The notes: generated from the sequence alone by a model not told the origin. 64,000 nucleotides of DNA from Linanthus parryae (GCA_023055425.1 JALGPY010000002.1:50181321-50245320); one strand, 5' to 3'. Positions 22,900 to 34,776 are shown, numbered from the stretch's first letter. A program made the numbers and translations.

Positions 22900-24667
22900 T
22901 CAAAAATATGAAGGTCAAATCTTCCACTATCTAATGCGGAGAATGAGAACGGCCGAGAAACGCGGGAAAAGACAACCAAGACTCAATATTAAAGACAATC
23001 CATGGAAAAGAAACCCCAAAAAGAAGAATCGCACATAAATTTAACAAAAGAACTTTATATTTAGATCAAGAAAGGGAAAGTACCTAGGGTTTAACATACC
23101 ATTCATGGAGTTCTTGTTTACTTGTAATAATGTCATGTGATTCGACAGGTAAAAGACTCCTATGTATGAACACCAAGAAGTATCTGGCCAAAAGTAACCA
23201 GAATCCTGCACAATTCGAACTAAAACTAACCAGAAACATCCACTGATTGGGGCGATATTAGACTTACAATAGGTTTCATCACATAGCCGATGTAACGTGT
23301 ATGCCTTATGTCAACGCTAGTTAGGAATTTCGATCTGGACCACGGTGTTGTGGATACACACCATGACACCAATACAAACACCAATCTGAGCATCATAGAG
23401 AACAACTCATGCATGGGCTATCTCCGCTGACGACATAGCAAGTCCAGATTTTTTGTAGATCGTTGTCGAAGCATCACCTGTTATTTGATCAAATCTACCA
23501 TGTGTAAATCGTTGAGGGAATCTGCTACTTTACTTGGAGCACTGCTGGAAACCCAAGAAGCGATCTCCCTCTTGCCTACGATCTGGCGACACTGACGTAG
23601 ATGCGCCATCGTAGTTGGATCGTTCATATCCTCCGAATCATGAAACACCGTGTTGGAATAGGTGTATGAGTCGTTGAGAGGCTTTTGAGGAGGTAAATCG
23701 AACGACTCTTTTTTTCATCAGGACTTTTAGCGGTTTAACAAGTGGGGGTAATATGGGTATTGCAAAAGTATTAGTGTAAAAAAACACCTCTGTAAACTTT
23801 TACGAATAAAAAATCACCTCTATAAACTTCTATATATATATATATATTAAAGATTTTTATTATTATTTTTTTTGCCTTTTTTATGTTGTTCTAAAAAAAA
23901 GTTATTCATTTTGTTGGAATATGTTTAGACAATTTATTTAACCTTTATTAAGACTCATTTTCTTCTTATTTTTCTAACTTCAAAAGTTTCTTACTTTTTT
24001 CTCCAAAAATTTACATTATAGGGGATAAAAAAATGTAAGAAATTTTTTTTCATAAAAAACAGAATTATTTTTTGATGAAATTAGCAATTTTAAAACAAGT
24101 GTTTTTTTCCCTAAAAAAATAAGTATGTTTTATCTTCTTTAATAATATTTACAAAAAGTCAATTAAAAATAGGCAAATAAAACAGAGTCTAATTGTAATT
24201 GCCACAACAAGACAATTGTATAGCATAAGATTAAGATCAATAACACAGTGATTTAAGGTCAGAGAAAAGCAAAAATAATAAAAGGAACTGCTTAAATACT
24301 TTTGAACTTCTTTTTGTTTTGTTTTTGAGACTCTCATGTGCTTAAGTTTGACACAAATGAACTTTCGCTCCTTCCAGTTTTGGAGGAGACATTGAACACT
24401 CACTCTTTCTGTGTCCAACCTTCAAGACATTTGCACCCCTTCGTTGTCATTCCATGCTCTGATATGAACATTTGTCCATGAAACTACCATTAGTAACAGA
24501 CTCCCACCTCACCACAGATTAATGGCATAAAAAATCAGGAGTATTAAGCACATTGAAGGGATGGAAGTATTCTTTTTCCAAACTAGAAGAGGGCACAGTG
24601 TCTTTGCATCAACTTGAGGGTTTAAAAATGTATTTTGCTGAAATACAATACATTGTAACATATACAA
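22900..24667. other. Intergenic stretch, no gene recognised
   Basis: This is the continuation of the LINE target locus. I see a short TA run (about 23832-23848), a twice-repeated TCACCTCTATAAACTTCTA-like block at 23785-23835 and AT-rich filler. Minus-strand frames of 60-90 codons at 23226-23414 and 24149-24418 resemble no family I know. Confidence 0.45.
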
Positions 24668-24871
24668 GGGTAAAAGACACTGACCACCCCTGGGTTTAGG
24701 GAAAAACTCACAGACCACCCCTGGGTTTTGGATAAAGACACTCCGCACCTTTTTTTGGATGGAAGCTAACAGTTGACTAACGGTGCGGGGGAAAAGACCA
24801 CTTTACCCCTAAAATGTGATAAAATTCCACATATATAAAACCCCCATCTCTCATTCTCCCCATTCTAACCC

Positions 24872-24932
<61 letters not shown>

Positions 24933-26314
24933 CCCTCATTCTCTCTTCCCTCTCCACCTGTGAAACACGGCCGCACTCTTCTTCCCTCTCACCTGTGAAA
25001 CACGGCCGCAAGCTACATCATCCACCACCACCACCGGATTCGTGACCTTAACGACGGTAATAGCGGCGGCGATTGTTCTGTGTTGTGGCAGAACGCGATT
25101 AAGGTACCAGAGGAACGAGCCAAGCTCCGACGAAGCCGAACCCAGGTCCGGCGACTCCGTTCCGCCGTTTCCGCCAGCCGATTCGACGAGGGCTTCCAGA
25201 CGACGACGGCTTCCCGCCGAACTCCATCCCTCGCAGGTCTCTCTCTGTCTCCCTCTTTCTCTCTCTGTCTCTGTCTCTCCCTCTCACACATCTCTCTCTG
25301 TGTCCCTCTCTCTCAAAAATTTGATTGCTGGGTCGTGAAGTCCAAATTGAATCCAGATTTGCTTCTTCGGTGGAGACAAATTCGGGTCTGGATCTTCCGG
25401 GTACTGTCTCGACATCTTCATCCTCAGCCTCGATTCCCTCATTTGGGCTAGTATCAGAGATCTGGGGTCGAGGAATGTGAAGAAAATATCGGTTTTTGCC
25501 ACTATTGAGGGAGGCTGAGAGCTCTGTGCAGTGGAGGTACGTATCTCTTGGTAGTGGTAGCGGTGACGGTGGTTCTACTGGTGGCTGTGACGGAGGTGCT
25601 ACTGGTGGCGGTGGTGCCGTGTTCATATTCCTTTTCTTCCTCTCCATCTTCTTCTTCTATGCTTCTATGTTCTTCTCTCTTCTTTTTTTTTTTTTTTTTT
25701 TTTTTTGGAGGTCTGAATTTTGATGTGGTGGATGAGAATATGTGAAACTGGCTTGTATATTTTTTTGCTGTTCATGGTTTGATTTTGACTTCATCTTTAT
25801 CCAATTCTTTTACATTTGAATTGGGTGTTTGTTTCCTTAGAAATCTCTCGGATGTACACTGAGAAATCTCTCTGAATTGGGTTCTTGTGGTCTTGTGGAT
25901 AAATGAGAATGTGAGAGAGAGGGACATCACTTGGGTTTACAGAAAAGGGGTGAATCAGTTGAGGGGGACATGAGTTGGGTTTTTGTTGTTAATGTTTATG
26001 GTGTTCTTGACATCAACACAAAAAACATGACACCATAAGGGTTCTTAGTGTATTTGGGATTCAAATGGAAGATGGTGATGTGTTTTGGTGGTGGTGTTCT
26101 TGGTGATAAACATGGGCAAAAGACAAAAAAAAAATTACACAGGGGCAATATGGTCCGAAAATTCAATCAACCACTTTTTTAACGGAACATAACAGAGGGG
26201 TGCTTAGTGTCCACGGAATATTCCGTTAAATGGGTGCGGAGTGTCTTTATCCAAAACCCACGGATGGTTTGTGGGTTTTTCCCTAAATCCAGGGGTGGTC
26301 AGTGTCTTATACCC
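24668..26314. mobile_element. Mutator-like DNA element, non-autonomous, long TIRs
   Basis: Outer bases GGGTAAAAGACACTGACC (left) and the reverse complement of the right end (GGGTATAAGACACTGACC) start inverted repeats that match well for about 82 bp (24668-~24755 and ~26225-26314), ending at ACACTCCGCACC. Flanks CATATACAA and AACATACAA agree at 7 of 9 positions, as expected for a degraded 9-bp Mutator-type duplication. The 1.65-kb interior has no transposase. It holds a TATA-like ATATATAAAACC, a long CT run and GC-richer open sequence, so it may be a Pack-MULE with a captured gene 5' region; the donor gene was not recognised. Confidence 0.75.
24875..24929 (+). repeat. (CT)n microsatellite
   Basis: About 27 CT units lie downstream of a TATA-like motif inside the Mutator-like element. 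CT tracts are common in plant gene leaders. A ~30-bp block ending in GAAACACGGCCGCA is duplicated just after it (24945-25010). Confidence 0.9.
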
Positions 26315-26740
26315 AACATACAATTATTATAGACAGTAAAACTATTTACATAATCAGATACTGCGTTTTTGCTAAAATAAAGAACAATTTGTAGACATTT
26401 TTTTCTGCTTAAAAATGAGGCGTTTTCATCCGTTTTCAATCAGGTAGCAACTAATATGACACGTTGATATGATGACCCACAATTTAAATTAGACATATTT
26501 TGATGCCACGGAAAGAAAATGATATAAGAATACAATGGTTTAGTCAAGCCTCACGAAAACACATTATGGAATTTGTATCACCACAAGACACTTACAGTAT
26601 AAATACCAAGTTAAAAAAACAGTATAATTACCAAAATATTATAAGAATTACATTATGACTCTCATATTTTATACAATTTATATAGTGACCCATAATACTT
26701 TTAAGATAGTAACTTTAGATACATGCACTATAAAATTTAT

Positions 26741-27035
26741 TCTATAAAACGGCATGATTTAACTAACTTGTGACTTTTCAGCCTTTAGATTAAATAAATC
26801 AGCCCCAGCACTTAGATTTCACCTACCACCCACTTAACTACACACTTAACTACACACTACTTGAAAACTTACCCTATCTCTCGGATTAATTTACGTAATT
26901 AACAAAAGTGTGTAAGAACATGACTTGATGGGTATCATATAAAATTACCGGGGGACGCCATTTTCAACTTCTCCTCCAGCAAAATTATGAAATTTGTTTT
27001 TTGGATAGTGCCCCCGGGCACGGGCAATCCCCTAG
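26741..27035 (+). mobile_element. Small non-autonomous Helitron
   Basis: The right end is diagnostic: a GC-rich hairpin (GTGCCC, loop, GGGCAC at 27009-27022) is followed 9 bases later by CTAG (27032-27035) and a host T. Helitrons end in hairpin plus CTRR and insert between A and T. The left end is less sure; TCTATAAAAC at 26741 is the best candidate but is preceded by T, not A. No coding sequence is present. Confidence 0.6.
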
Positions 27036-27392
27036 TATTTTATAACTATACATAGTAACACACTAACAAAATCAATTATGTAATATTGAAGAAGTGGAGA
27101 GCCCATTTTTTAGTACTACCTATATTTCTTCTCTTTCAGCCTACTTTCTTACAACAGAAATTTCTTCTCTTTCCGCCTACTTTCCTTTTTTGGTAAATTT
27201 TTGACCGTAAAAGACTAAACTGTCCTTCACCACTTAACCCACAAAAATATACCCCATCTTCTTCACATGGTATAAACACACAGATGGATAAAGAGAAAGA
27301 AAGAGAGATGGAGAGGAAAGTAACCAACACCTCTACCCGTACAAAAATTCGAACCCAGATCTACTTGCGTTCGTTGTTTTGTGTGGCTTATG
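27036..27392. other. Short intergenic stretch with local duplication
   Basis: TTTCTTCTCTTTC.GCCTACTTTC occurs twice at 27126-27182. The rest is AT-rich with no gene. Confidence 0.4.
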
Positions 27393-27584
27393 TGTTGATT
27401 GTCTATCTCTTATTGAAGAACTAGGGTTTTTCAGATAGAGAAAATGAAAAGAGGGAAGATGAAGATATTTCATTAACCCAAAAGAAGTTGTTACACAACT
27501 TTATATATCACACAGACTTTACTTAACAAACTAACAACCTAACATTAGAAAATTACAGAAAGAACCCCAAACTATAGCTAAAAT
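27393..27584 (-). repeat. 3' LTR of the Ale-like copia (distal part)
   Basis: Read on the minus strand the LTR starts TGTTAAGAAAGTGT at 30552, is interrupted by the solo LTR, resumes at 27584, contains a TATA box (ATATATAAAG) and ends ATCAACA at 27393. Its total length without the insertion is about 206 bp. The far end is inferred from the TG..CA rule; the partner LTR is not in the window. Confidence 0.65.
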
Positions 27585-28192
27585 TGTAACACCCCCAAAT
27601 TTTCATTACTGAAATTCCGGGCGTGCCCTTCTAATGGAGAATTAACCACCATGACCAGGAGAAATGATATTTGCTTCGGATTCACAAAACACACTTTATT
27701 ACATAAAAAGTTCACAAGGCTTGTTCGAAGTTATTACAAACCATTATATTACAAACAGCGGAATAATAAAATTACTACTTTATTCATGCGAGGTGATACT
27801 TCCACTAGTATGCGACATCCCCATCCCCAATGCAGGCCTCTCCTGTGGTGGTTTTACAAAACAAGGACACCACAGTAAAAGTCAGTAAAAACTGAATGAG
27901 AACGCATCACAACGCGTAAATCGAAGTGAGGCACATGTAAGTATTAAAACAAGTTATTACATGTTCATTTATTCCAAAAATCAGTTTAGTTCTTTAATCG
28001 GGGAGATCCAGTACCAATAATCATATCCAGTGTGAACGACGAAATAATCCGCTCGTCCAAACCAATCTCACCTCAGCATCTAGACCTTAAGTGTCGACAC
28101 CCCCTACGAGGGAAACTGTTGTCCCAAGAGAGTAGTACTAGAGCCTTACCCTGTGCTAATGCGCCCCAGGGGAAATCATAGAGCCACCTTCG

Positions 28193-28305
28193 ACTCAAGT
28201 CCCAAGCTTTGCTTGGTCAAACCATATCAAGTCCCAAGCTTTGCTTGGTCAATCCATATCAAGTCCCAAGCTTTGCTTTTTCAATCCATATCAAGTCCCC
28301 GAGAG
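28193..28305 (+). repeat. Tandem repeat inside the solo LTR, ~31-bp unit
   Basis: Three to four head-to-tail copies of TCAAGTCCCAAGCTTTGCTT plus GGTCAATCCATA occur; the third has TTTTC for GGTC and the last is truncated at TCAAGTCCCC. Confidence 0.9.
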
Positions 28306-29917
28306 TTCGTGTTTCCACTTTACGTGATTAGTAGCTTAAACATTCTGAAAAGTCTCATTATAATCATTTCTAAAATATCATCAAGTAGTGGAAATAATTT
28401 CTTCTCGAGTAACAAGTTCCCAAAAAATATTGAATTCCAACATGTGAAAGTAATGAGTTCAATTAACACAATGACATGTTTAGTAAACACAAGTATTGAG
28501 TAAGCATAAGTAATGCGTTCAAAATATAAAGATCAAGTCAAGGAAAGTAGAGGCATTATAGTGAAACACGCGTTTTGAAGAGTAAGGGTTGAGCCTACGA
28601 ACTCACCTACAAGTTCCGGCGATAGTTTAGATGTAACCGACGTAGCCTGCATCTATGAATTCGGTGTCTACAAATAAGGATAAATCCAAATTAATATTTA
28701 ATCGCTTAATAAGCAAATGTCCTATAAATGTCAAGCGGGTTGATTCTAGTTAATTACCCAGTAGTGACCTAGTCCAATTTAAGGATGTCCCTTAATTAAG
28801 TACTACATTGTTTATTTGTCAAACGGCTAACCCAAGTTCATTTATAAAAACACTATATTAATTATCAATTATCATATTTAACATTAACTAATATTAATAT
28901 TAATTTACTAATCTTCATCGTACTCACAATAATATTTATTTACTAACTACTAATCATTATTTATTATATTAACATTTAATTAGTACTTAGGTATTTATAA
29001 TGTAGCATAGCTAGAAATGTAGTTGTACACTTACCTCCCCTAGAGTTGTCCAATTCTCAAAAACATGAGTTGTTGCTAGTTCTAGAAAATACATTTACAA
29101 CCCCCATTTCAAGAATATTTTTTATATGCATTTATAACGTTCCGTTTTCAACTAATTCAACATGAATGACTTCCGGGAGGTGTGAGAGTACGAATATGCA
29201 AGAACATGTAAATTGCGACACGGGAAAAGAAAGTTATACCGAGGTTCCGATGAAATGAGCGGTGGCCTAGCGCGGGCTGTTTGAACCTCTTCGTCTTGCG
29301 AGAATGGTGTTAAGGAAGTCCTTAGAGTGTCACGGAGTGGACGGTAGAAGCCGTGTCCCAAGTGGTGGTCGTTGGCGGAGTTGGTGATGAAGGTAGCTAC
29401 TTGACGTTGCTAGTGTAGTTTTAGTTGGGCAACGATTCGGGATCCGTTTTGGCCTCGTTTGAACGTGGTTAAAGAATGAAAAATATAGATAACAAGTAGA
29501 GGGATATGTAGGAGAAAAAGGAGGTCGTTTTGGAGCTAAAATGGAAGAGAACAAGGAATAATAACACCACTGCACACTGGTGCTGATCTGCTAGAGAAGT
29601 TTCAGCGCGGGGTGAATTCGGGCTCTGTTTTGACTCCGTTTGGTCGGGGCCAAATAACGAAAGTTGTAGAGGACAAGTAGAGGAAGTTTTGGTTAAACTT
29701 TGGGCCAATTCCGAGTTGTAACAAAGGAGATACAGCAAGAACAAGCCGCTGTCCAGCAGCCGCTGCTACTGTTGCGGGTTGCTGCTTGTTGCGGCTGTTG
29801 GGGCTACTTCGGGTGGTTGTTTTGGACGGTTCTTTGCTGCTAAAAGATGCTATGAATATCAGGGAGTGAGTGTGTGACTTGAGGGGTGGTGTTTATGGTT
29901 CTCGTGTTGGTTTGAGA

Positions 29918-29943
29918 TGAGAGAGAGAGAGAGAGAGAGAGAG
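29918..29943 (+). repeat. (GA)n microsatellite
   Basis: About 13 GA units inside the solo LTR, in the putative transcribed leader of the minus strand (CT on that strand). Confidence 0.9.
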
Positions 29944-30533
29944 TTGGTGGTTATGGAGTTTTCCGGCGATGAGCTATGGTGTTGTTGGGTGTGATGGAGA
30001 TGGCAAGGATGATGATGATTGTGAACTTGGAAGAGATTTTAGCTGTGTCGTTGTGGTGAAATGGAGCTACGTCAGGTGGTATTTATAGAGGAAAATAAAA
30101 GAAGCATGAAGAATATGAAGACGTAGGAAAAATAATGGAGAAGATAAGAGAATAATGTACTGCTTGTTTCTACCCAAGGCATGATCCAATTTTTACGGAA
30201 ATGATTGCCGTCTCATATTTTATTGTGGCTGAGATTTGTGTGAGGAAGATAAGTTCTTAGAAAATAATCGGGTGTGATATTATCGGTATGTCGTGATAAA
30301 AGTCACCACGTAGTATATGTGACATTATAGTGATAACACTATTAAATATAAGTGTGATATATATGTATAAATACGTGTCTATATGGTACATACTCTCTTC
30401 TAACTTTATTAGGACATAGTCACCTAGCAATAGTACCACAAAATATTAAATATAGATGTCAGTTTATACTCAATATTGCTATAAATATACATATTTGTTC
30501 CTAAAATATATATTTAATTTTCGGGTTGTTTCA

Positions 30534-30565
30534 AAAATACACTTTCTTAACAGCCCCCCTCAAAC
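30534..30565 (-). other. Ale-like copia polypurine tract and first bases of 3' LTR
   Basis: On the minus strand GTTTGAGGGGGGC (30553-30565) directly precedes the LTR start TGTTAAGAAAGTGT (30552 downward). Purine-rich tracts at this place prime plus-strand DNA synthesis in LTR elements. Confidence 0.8.
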
Positions 30566-30570
30566 TGAGA

Positions 30571-31320
30571 TTACTGCTGCAAAGAAGTGATCTGCAGTTT
30601 GGATCTAAGAACAGAAAAGGGGGAATGTCGCAGTGCCTTGGTCATAATGTTTGCCACTTGATCACCACAAGAGACATGAGAGATAAGCATCTGTTTGGCC
30701 ACTGCCATTTCTCTAACAAAGTGATAATCCACCTCTATATGCTTAGTTCTGGCATGAAAAACTGGGTTTGAAGCAAGAGCTATAGCAGAAATATTATCAC
30801 AAAATAACTGTGGAGGAGTAGAAGAAATAATACCAATGTCTTTGAGCAAATAAGAGAGCCACTTCACTTCACAAGACAAGACTGCTAAATCCATGTATTC
30901 AGCTTCAGTACTGGATCTAGAAACTGTAGGTTGTTTCTTAGAACTCCAAGCCACAAGATTGTCACCCAAATACACTGCATACCCAGAAGTAGACCTTCTA
31001 TCATCTTTGCAACCAGCCCAATCAGCATCATTAAAACCAATAACTTTAAGAGGAGACAAACACTTGGAGAAGAACAGTCCATCATGAAGAGTGCCTTTGA
31101 TAAACCTCAAGGTTCTTTTAAGAGATAAAAAATCACAATTCTGAGGATCATGAATATGTTGACATAGCACATTGACTGCAAATTGCAAGTCAGGTCTGGT
31201 AATGGTAAGATATTGCAGCCCACCTACCATACTTCTGAAGAAAGACTTATCAGCTTCAGTAATAACAGACACACTCATACCATTATGTGTTGCATTAGGA
31301 AGAGCAAGAGGAGTAGTCAT
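30571..31320 (-). pseudogene. Ale-like copia RNase H domain
   Basis: 249 open codons cover the RT-RNase H connection (FRSMVGGLQYLTITRPDLQF) and a copia RNase H: DADWAGCKDDRRSTSGY, SSKKQPTVSRSSTEAEYM, LFCDNISAIALASNP and ARTKHIEVDYHFVRE. The acidic catalytic residues are present. It is out of frame with the upstream RT by a small deletion at 31317-31320, where CKS-type residues expected before MTTPLA are missing. Confidence 0.9.
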
Positions 31321-31784
31321 GGACTTATGTCAAACAACCCTGACTTTTGTAACAACTCAGTAGCATATTTAAATTGGTTTAACACACAACCTTGAGACAA
31401 ATCTGAAACTTCAATACCCAAGAAATAGTGCAAATCTCCAAGATCCTTGAGAGCAAAATTAAGAGTCATCTGATGTAAGAGGTGAGAAATAAAATTTGGA
31501 TCACTTCCTGTGACCAAAATGTCATCAACATAGATCAAAATCAAGGTGATATGCATCTGGGTCTTGAAGACAAACAAGGAGGAATCTGCAGAACTGGGTG
31601 TGAAACCTTGAGAGCTAAGAAAAGAAGATAGTCTTGAATACCAAGCTCTAGGAGCCTGTTTGAGGCCATAAAGAGACTTGTGAAGTTTACACACATAAGA
31701 AGGATATTGAGGATGAACAAACCCTGGTGGTTGCTTCATATAGACCTCTTCTTCCAAGTGACCATGTAAGAAAGCATTAGACAC
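31317..31784 (-). pseudogene. Ale-like copia reverse transcriptase, C-terminal part
   Basis: 155 open codons include NAFLHGHLEEEVYMKQPPGF, KLHKSLYGLKQAPRAWY, the catalytic YVDDILVTG and LKDLGDLHYFLGIEV, all diagnostic of Ty1/copia RT. The palm YVDD is intact. The 5' side is separated from the preceding frame by lesions at about 31785-31880, where the first catalytic Asp region (VDVSNAFL) should lie. Confidence 0.92.
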
Positions 31785-31874
31785 ATCAAATTGCCTTATT
31801 TTTCCAGTTTTGAGACAAAGCTAGAGTAAGCACCACTCTTATGGTAACATGCTTCACAACTGGACTGAATGTCT

Positions 31875-32621
31875 CTATGTAGTCAACCCCAAATCTTGAG
31901 AGAACCCCTGAGCTACTAACCTTGCATTGTACTTAGATATAGCTCCATCTGCACCTGTTTTAATCTTATAAACCCATTTGGAACCAATAGCATCCCTGCC
32001 TGAGGGTTTGGGAACTAAATTCCATGTGTGTTGTTGAAGAAAAGCACCATACTCTTCTGACATAGATGTGCTCCAGTGATGACATTTTACAGCTTCGGCA
32101 AATTTAGGTGGTTCAGTATCCACATAGCCACTATGAGCTAAATGTGCCTGATATCTAGGGTTGGGCTTCAATATACCAACCCTGGATCTAGTAACCATGG
32201 GATGGGTAATATGAGGTGGAGACACAGAATTAGGAGGAGCAGGAGAAGAATGAGTACTTGGAGAAGATAGCACAGAATGACAGGGGGGAGAGAGAGAAAC
32301 ATACGAGGAAGATGATGAAGAGACAGAAGAAACAATGTGAGAGAAAAAAGGATTAAGAAAGAATGCAGTAGAATAGGGTAAGGAAGAAGAAGACATTTTT
32401 GACTCTGTGGTATATGGAAAAATGTGCTCATAAAAGACTACATGTGTAGATGCATAGACTTTATGTGTACTGATATTCATACACCTATACCCTTTTGTGG
32501 TTGGACAATAGCCAAGAAACACACAAGAATTAGATTTAGGTGTAAGTTTATGAGAAACATATGGCTTTAGCCATGGAAAACACAAACACCCAGAAGATTT
32601 CAAAAAATTATAATCAGGCAA
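31875..32621 (-). pseudogene. Ale-like copia integrase C-terminus and RT N-terminus
   Basis: A 248-codon frame begins with the integrase C-terminal pattern SNSCVFLGYCPTTKGYRC, crosses a low-complexity Ser/Pro linker, and enters RT at HHWSTSMSEEYGAFLQQHTW, GSKWVYKIKTGADG and [11 protein letters not shown]. It then runs to a stop. The linker is normal for copia polyproteins. Confidence 0.88.
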
Positions 32622-32648
32622 AGACTTATATAAAACCTGATAAGAGGA

Positions 32649-33481
32649 TTAGAAATGCAGCTTAGCTTTTGGCTGCTTATTCATGAGGTAATTGGCTGTA
32701 GCAAAAGCATCTAGCCAAAATGAAAGAGGAAGCTTAGGTTGTTGAAGGAGAGCAAGAGCTACTTCAACAATATGTCTATGTCTTTTCTCAACTCTACATG
32801 CCTTCTCTGGAGTGTGAGGACAGGTAAGTTGCTGAACAATACCTTGACTGAGAAGATACTGTCCAAACTCATTACTGAGAAATTCTCCTCCATTGTCAGT
32901 TCTAAAAATTTTAATCTTAGAATTGAATTGAGTAGTAACCATAGAAGTGAGATGCACATAAGAAGAGAAAGCTTCTAACTTCTATTTGAGAGGATATAAC
33001 CAACAAAATCTAGTGTGATCATCAACAAAAATAAGATAGTAACAAAATTTAGTAAAAGAAGGTGTAGGAGCAGGACCCCACACATCAGCATGAACTAAGT
33101 CAAAAGTAGAAACATCCATAGAATAAGACAAAGAGAACTTCAGTTTATGACTTTTAGCAACACTACAATGCTCACAAACATGTGAAGAAGATTGAACAGA
33201 GAAATGCAAAAGTTTAGCTAAATGATTGTACACTTTTGCTGAGGGATGACCCAATCTAACATGCCACAGAGAGGGTGGTGGAATGGTAGAAACAATAAGA
33301 GTCGTAGGCTATGAAGAAGACACAGATTGAGCTGGAATGGAGTACAGTCCATGTCTACAAGGGCCCTGAGACAGGATAGCCTTGGAAGCATTGTCCTGAA
33401 CCACAAAACCAGCTGAATTGAAAAACACATAACAGTTATTATCATAGGTGAATTTAGAAATGGACAACAAATTGGATGCAA
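32649..33481 (-). pseudogene. Ale-like copia pre-integrase and integrase core
   Basis: Three partly overlapping frames give the GAG-pre-integrase zinc motif (HPSAKVYNHLAKLLHF, then CEHCSVAKSHK), the first integrase Asp region (VHADVWGPAP) and the central core (FRTDNGGEFLSNEF with the second Asp, CPHTPEKACRVEKRH with the catalytic Glu context). Stops near 32981 and 32958 and frame changes near 33230 break it. Confidence 0.85.
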
Positions 33482-33493
33482 AATGAGGAGAGT

Positions 33494-33883
33494 TTAAGAC
33501 ATGTTTAAGCTTAAAAGATGAGAATGAGTAACAAGTATACCATCTCCATAATGACTGATAGGAACAGAAGCTCCATTTCCAACTGAGACTGCTTCAGAAC
33601 CAGTGAACTGAACTGGGGAGGAAAGAGCATTAAGCTCATTGGTAACATGATTATTTGCCCCACTATCCAATAACCAGGGCTGCTCTGATGAAGAGGTGAC
33701 TGCTTGTAAAGCCATAGAAGGAGCAAACTGAGGAAACTGATGAGCAGGAGACATAGCCATGGGATAAGGATGACTGGAAGAAGGCATAAGTGCAGGAATT
33801 GAACCATAAGAGTAAGGTCTATGTGCAACCGCCATCATGCTCTGAGGTCTAGGCTTAGTAGCAGCCAACTGAGTTGTATTCAA
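33494..33883 (-). pseudogene. Ale-like copia protease region
   Basis: 129 open codons contain a Pro/Ser/Met-rich gag tail and the aspartic-protease active site WLLDSGANNHVTNEL. The frame ends soon after, in the protease C-terminal half. Confidence 0.85.
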
Positions 33884-34484
33884 CCTTTTCCAACAATTAA
33901 GAATCTGACAAACTATCTAAGAAGAATTAGAACCCCTGCCATAACTTCCATAACCTCTGGGAGTGGAATTTGGATGAAGATGTTGATAAGGAGCAAAACT
34001 AACACTACCAGAACCAGAAGAGGTACTAGCAGAAGACCTAAACGATCCATGTCCAGGAAAAGAAGGTCTAGATGCATACATTGCAGCATCACCTTGAGCA
34101 AAATTAGCAACAGGCATAGGCATAGAAGACACATGAAGCTTGTTCATAGACTTATGAAGCTCCTCTGTGAGCAACAGAGAACTAAGATCATGAACAGTGA
34201 TAGGTGTAGACCGAATTCTAATGCCTGAACGAAAAGATTCATATTCCATAGGCAATCCTTTTGAGATATAGAGGACTAAGTCTTCTTCAGAAACAATTTC
34301 ATTCACTTGAAGCAAACTATCAGCAAGAGACTTCACTTTATTCAAGTATTCATCCATAGATAATTGACCTTTCTCAAGAGTGCATAGAAGAAGCTTAATC
34401 TAATGAATATGTGAGCGAGAAAGTGATGCAAACCTTGATTCAAGACTTATCCAAATGGCTGAAGCACTTTGAAGATGAAGAATC
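33884..34484 (-). pseudogene. Ale-like copia gag, 5' truncated, zinc knuckle lost
   Basis: The frame 33917-34357 encodes YLNKVKSLADSLLQVNE and EEDLVLYISKGLPMEYESF, the copia gag (UBN2-type) core. Upstream to 34484 the frame still encodes SASAIWISLESRFASLSRS and HIH before an in-frame TAG. At 33884-33916 the CCHC zinc knuckle has shrunk to CQI..CWKR, with another in-frame stop. The sequence ends abruptly at the LTR of the inserted Tork element. Confidence 0.85.
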
Positions 34485-34776
34485 TGTTAAGTGTGAAGAC
34501 TGTTCTGTAACCTAGTCTAAATTAGAGGGGGCTTACAAGCAATTCATGTATTACTATCTCTATATAAATTAACCTAGCTCTAGGGTTAGGGTATCACATC
34601 ACACAGAGAGAGGCTGAGAGATCTTTTGTACTTTTCATTCGTTCATCATAGTGAAGTGGGTGTGGACCGTGGATGTAGCCAATTTGGTGAACCACGTAAA
34701 TCGTCGTGTTCTTGTTCGCGTGATTTCGTTTTGCTTTTCGTTGCGTTTTTAAATCGCTCCGAGTCGATCCTAAAAC
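34485..34776 (+). repeat. 5' LTR of Tork-like copia
   Basis: It starts TGTTAAGTGTGAAG, contains TATA-like CTATATAAATTAAC (about 34560) and ends next to the primer site. The expected terminal CA is replaced by AAAC, which I take as decay. GAATC (34480-34484) would be the left target duplication. Confidence 0.75.

Larger units (their letters stand above)
27585..30533 (-). mobile_element. Solo LTR, probably Ty3/gypsy chromovirus (Tekay-like)
   Basis: The 2,949-bp block starts TGTAACACCCCC, ends GGGTTGTTTCA and is flanked by perfect 5-bp duplications AAAAT (27580-27584 and 30534-30538). TG..CA ends, a 5-bp duplication and no coding region indicate a solo LTR left after recombination between two LTRs. 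The paired TGTAACACCC-type ends are common in Tekay/Del LTRs. A minus-strand TATA box (CTCTATAAATACC, near 30090) followed by a CT-rich leader suggests minus orientation. It inserted in the 3' LTR of the Ale-like copia. Confidence 0.82.
27393..34484 (-). mobile_element. Ty1/copia retrotransposon, Ale-like, interrupted (3' portion)
   Basis: Minus-strand order is gag, protease, integrase, RT, RNase H, polypurine tract, 3' LTR, the Ty1/copia order. The 3' LTR is split by a solo LTR (27585-30533). The 5' part of gag, the primer site and 5' LTR are missing because the Tork element at 34485 entered gag; they should lie past the right edge of the window. Gag and RNase H style suggest the Ale lineage. 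Several stops, frameshifts and a lost zinc knuckle make it defective. Confidence 0.9.

Noticed and set aside
25042..25745. Several overlapping frames of 75-180 residues
   Set aside because: They overlap on both strands in CT-rich and GGT-rich sequence; none shows a domain or consistent splice structure.
27585..30533. DNA transposon with terminal inverted repeats (TGTAACACCC / TGAAACAACCC)
   Set aside because: Ends are TG..CA with a perfect 5-bp duplication and no transposase, which fits an LTR better; such paired ends are common in chromovirus LTRs.
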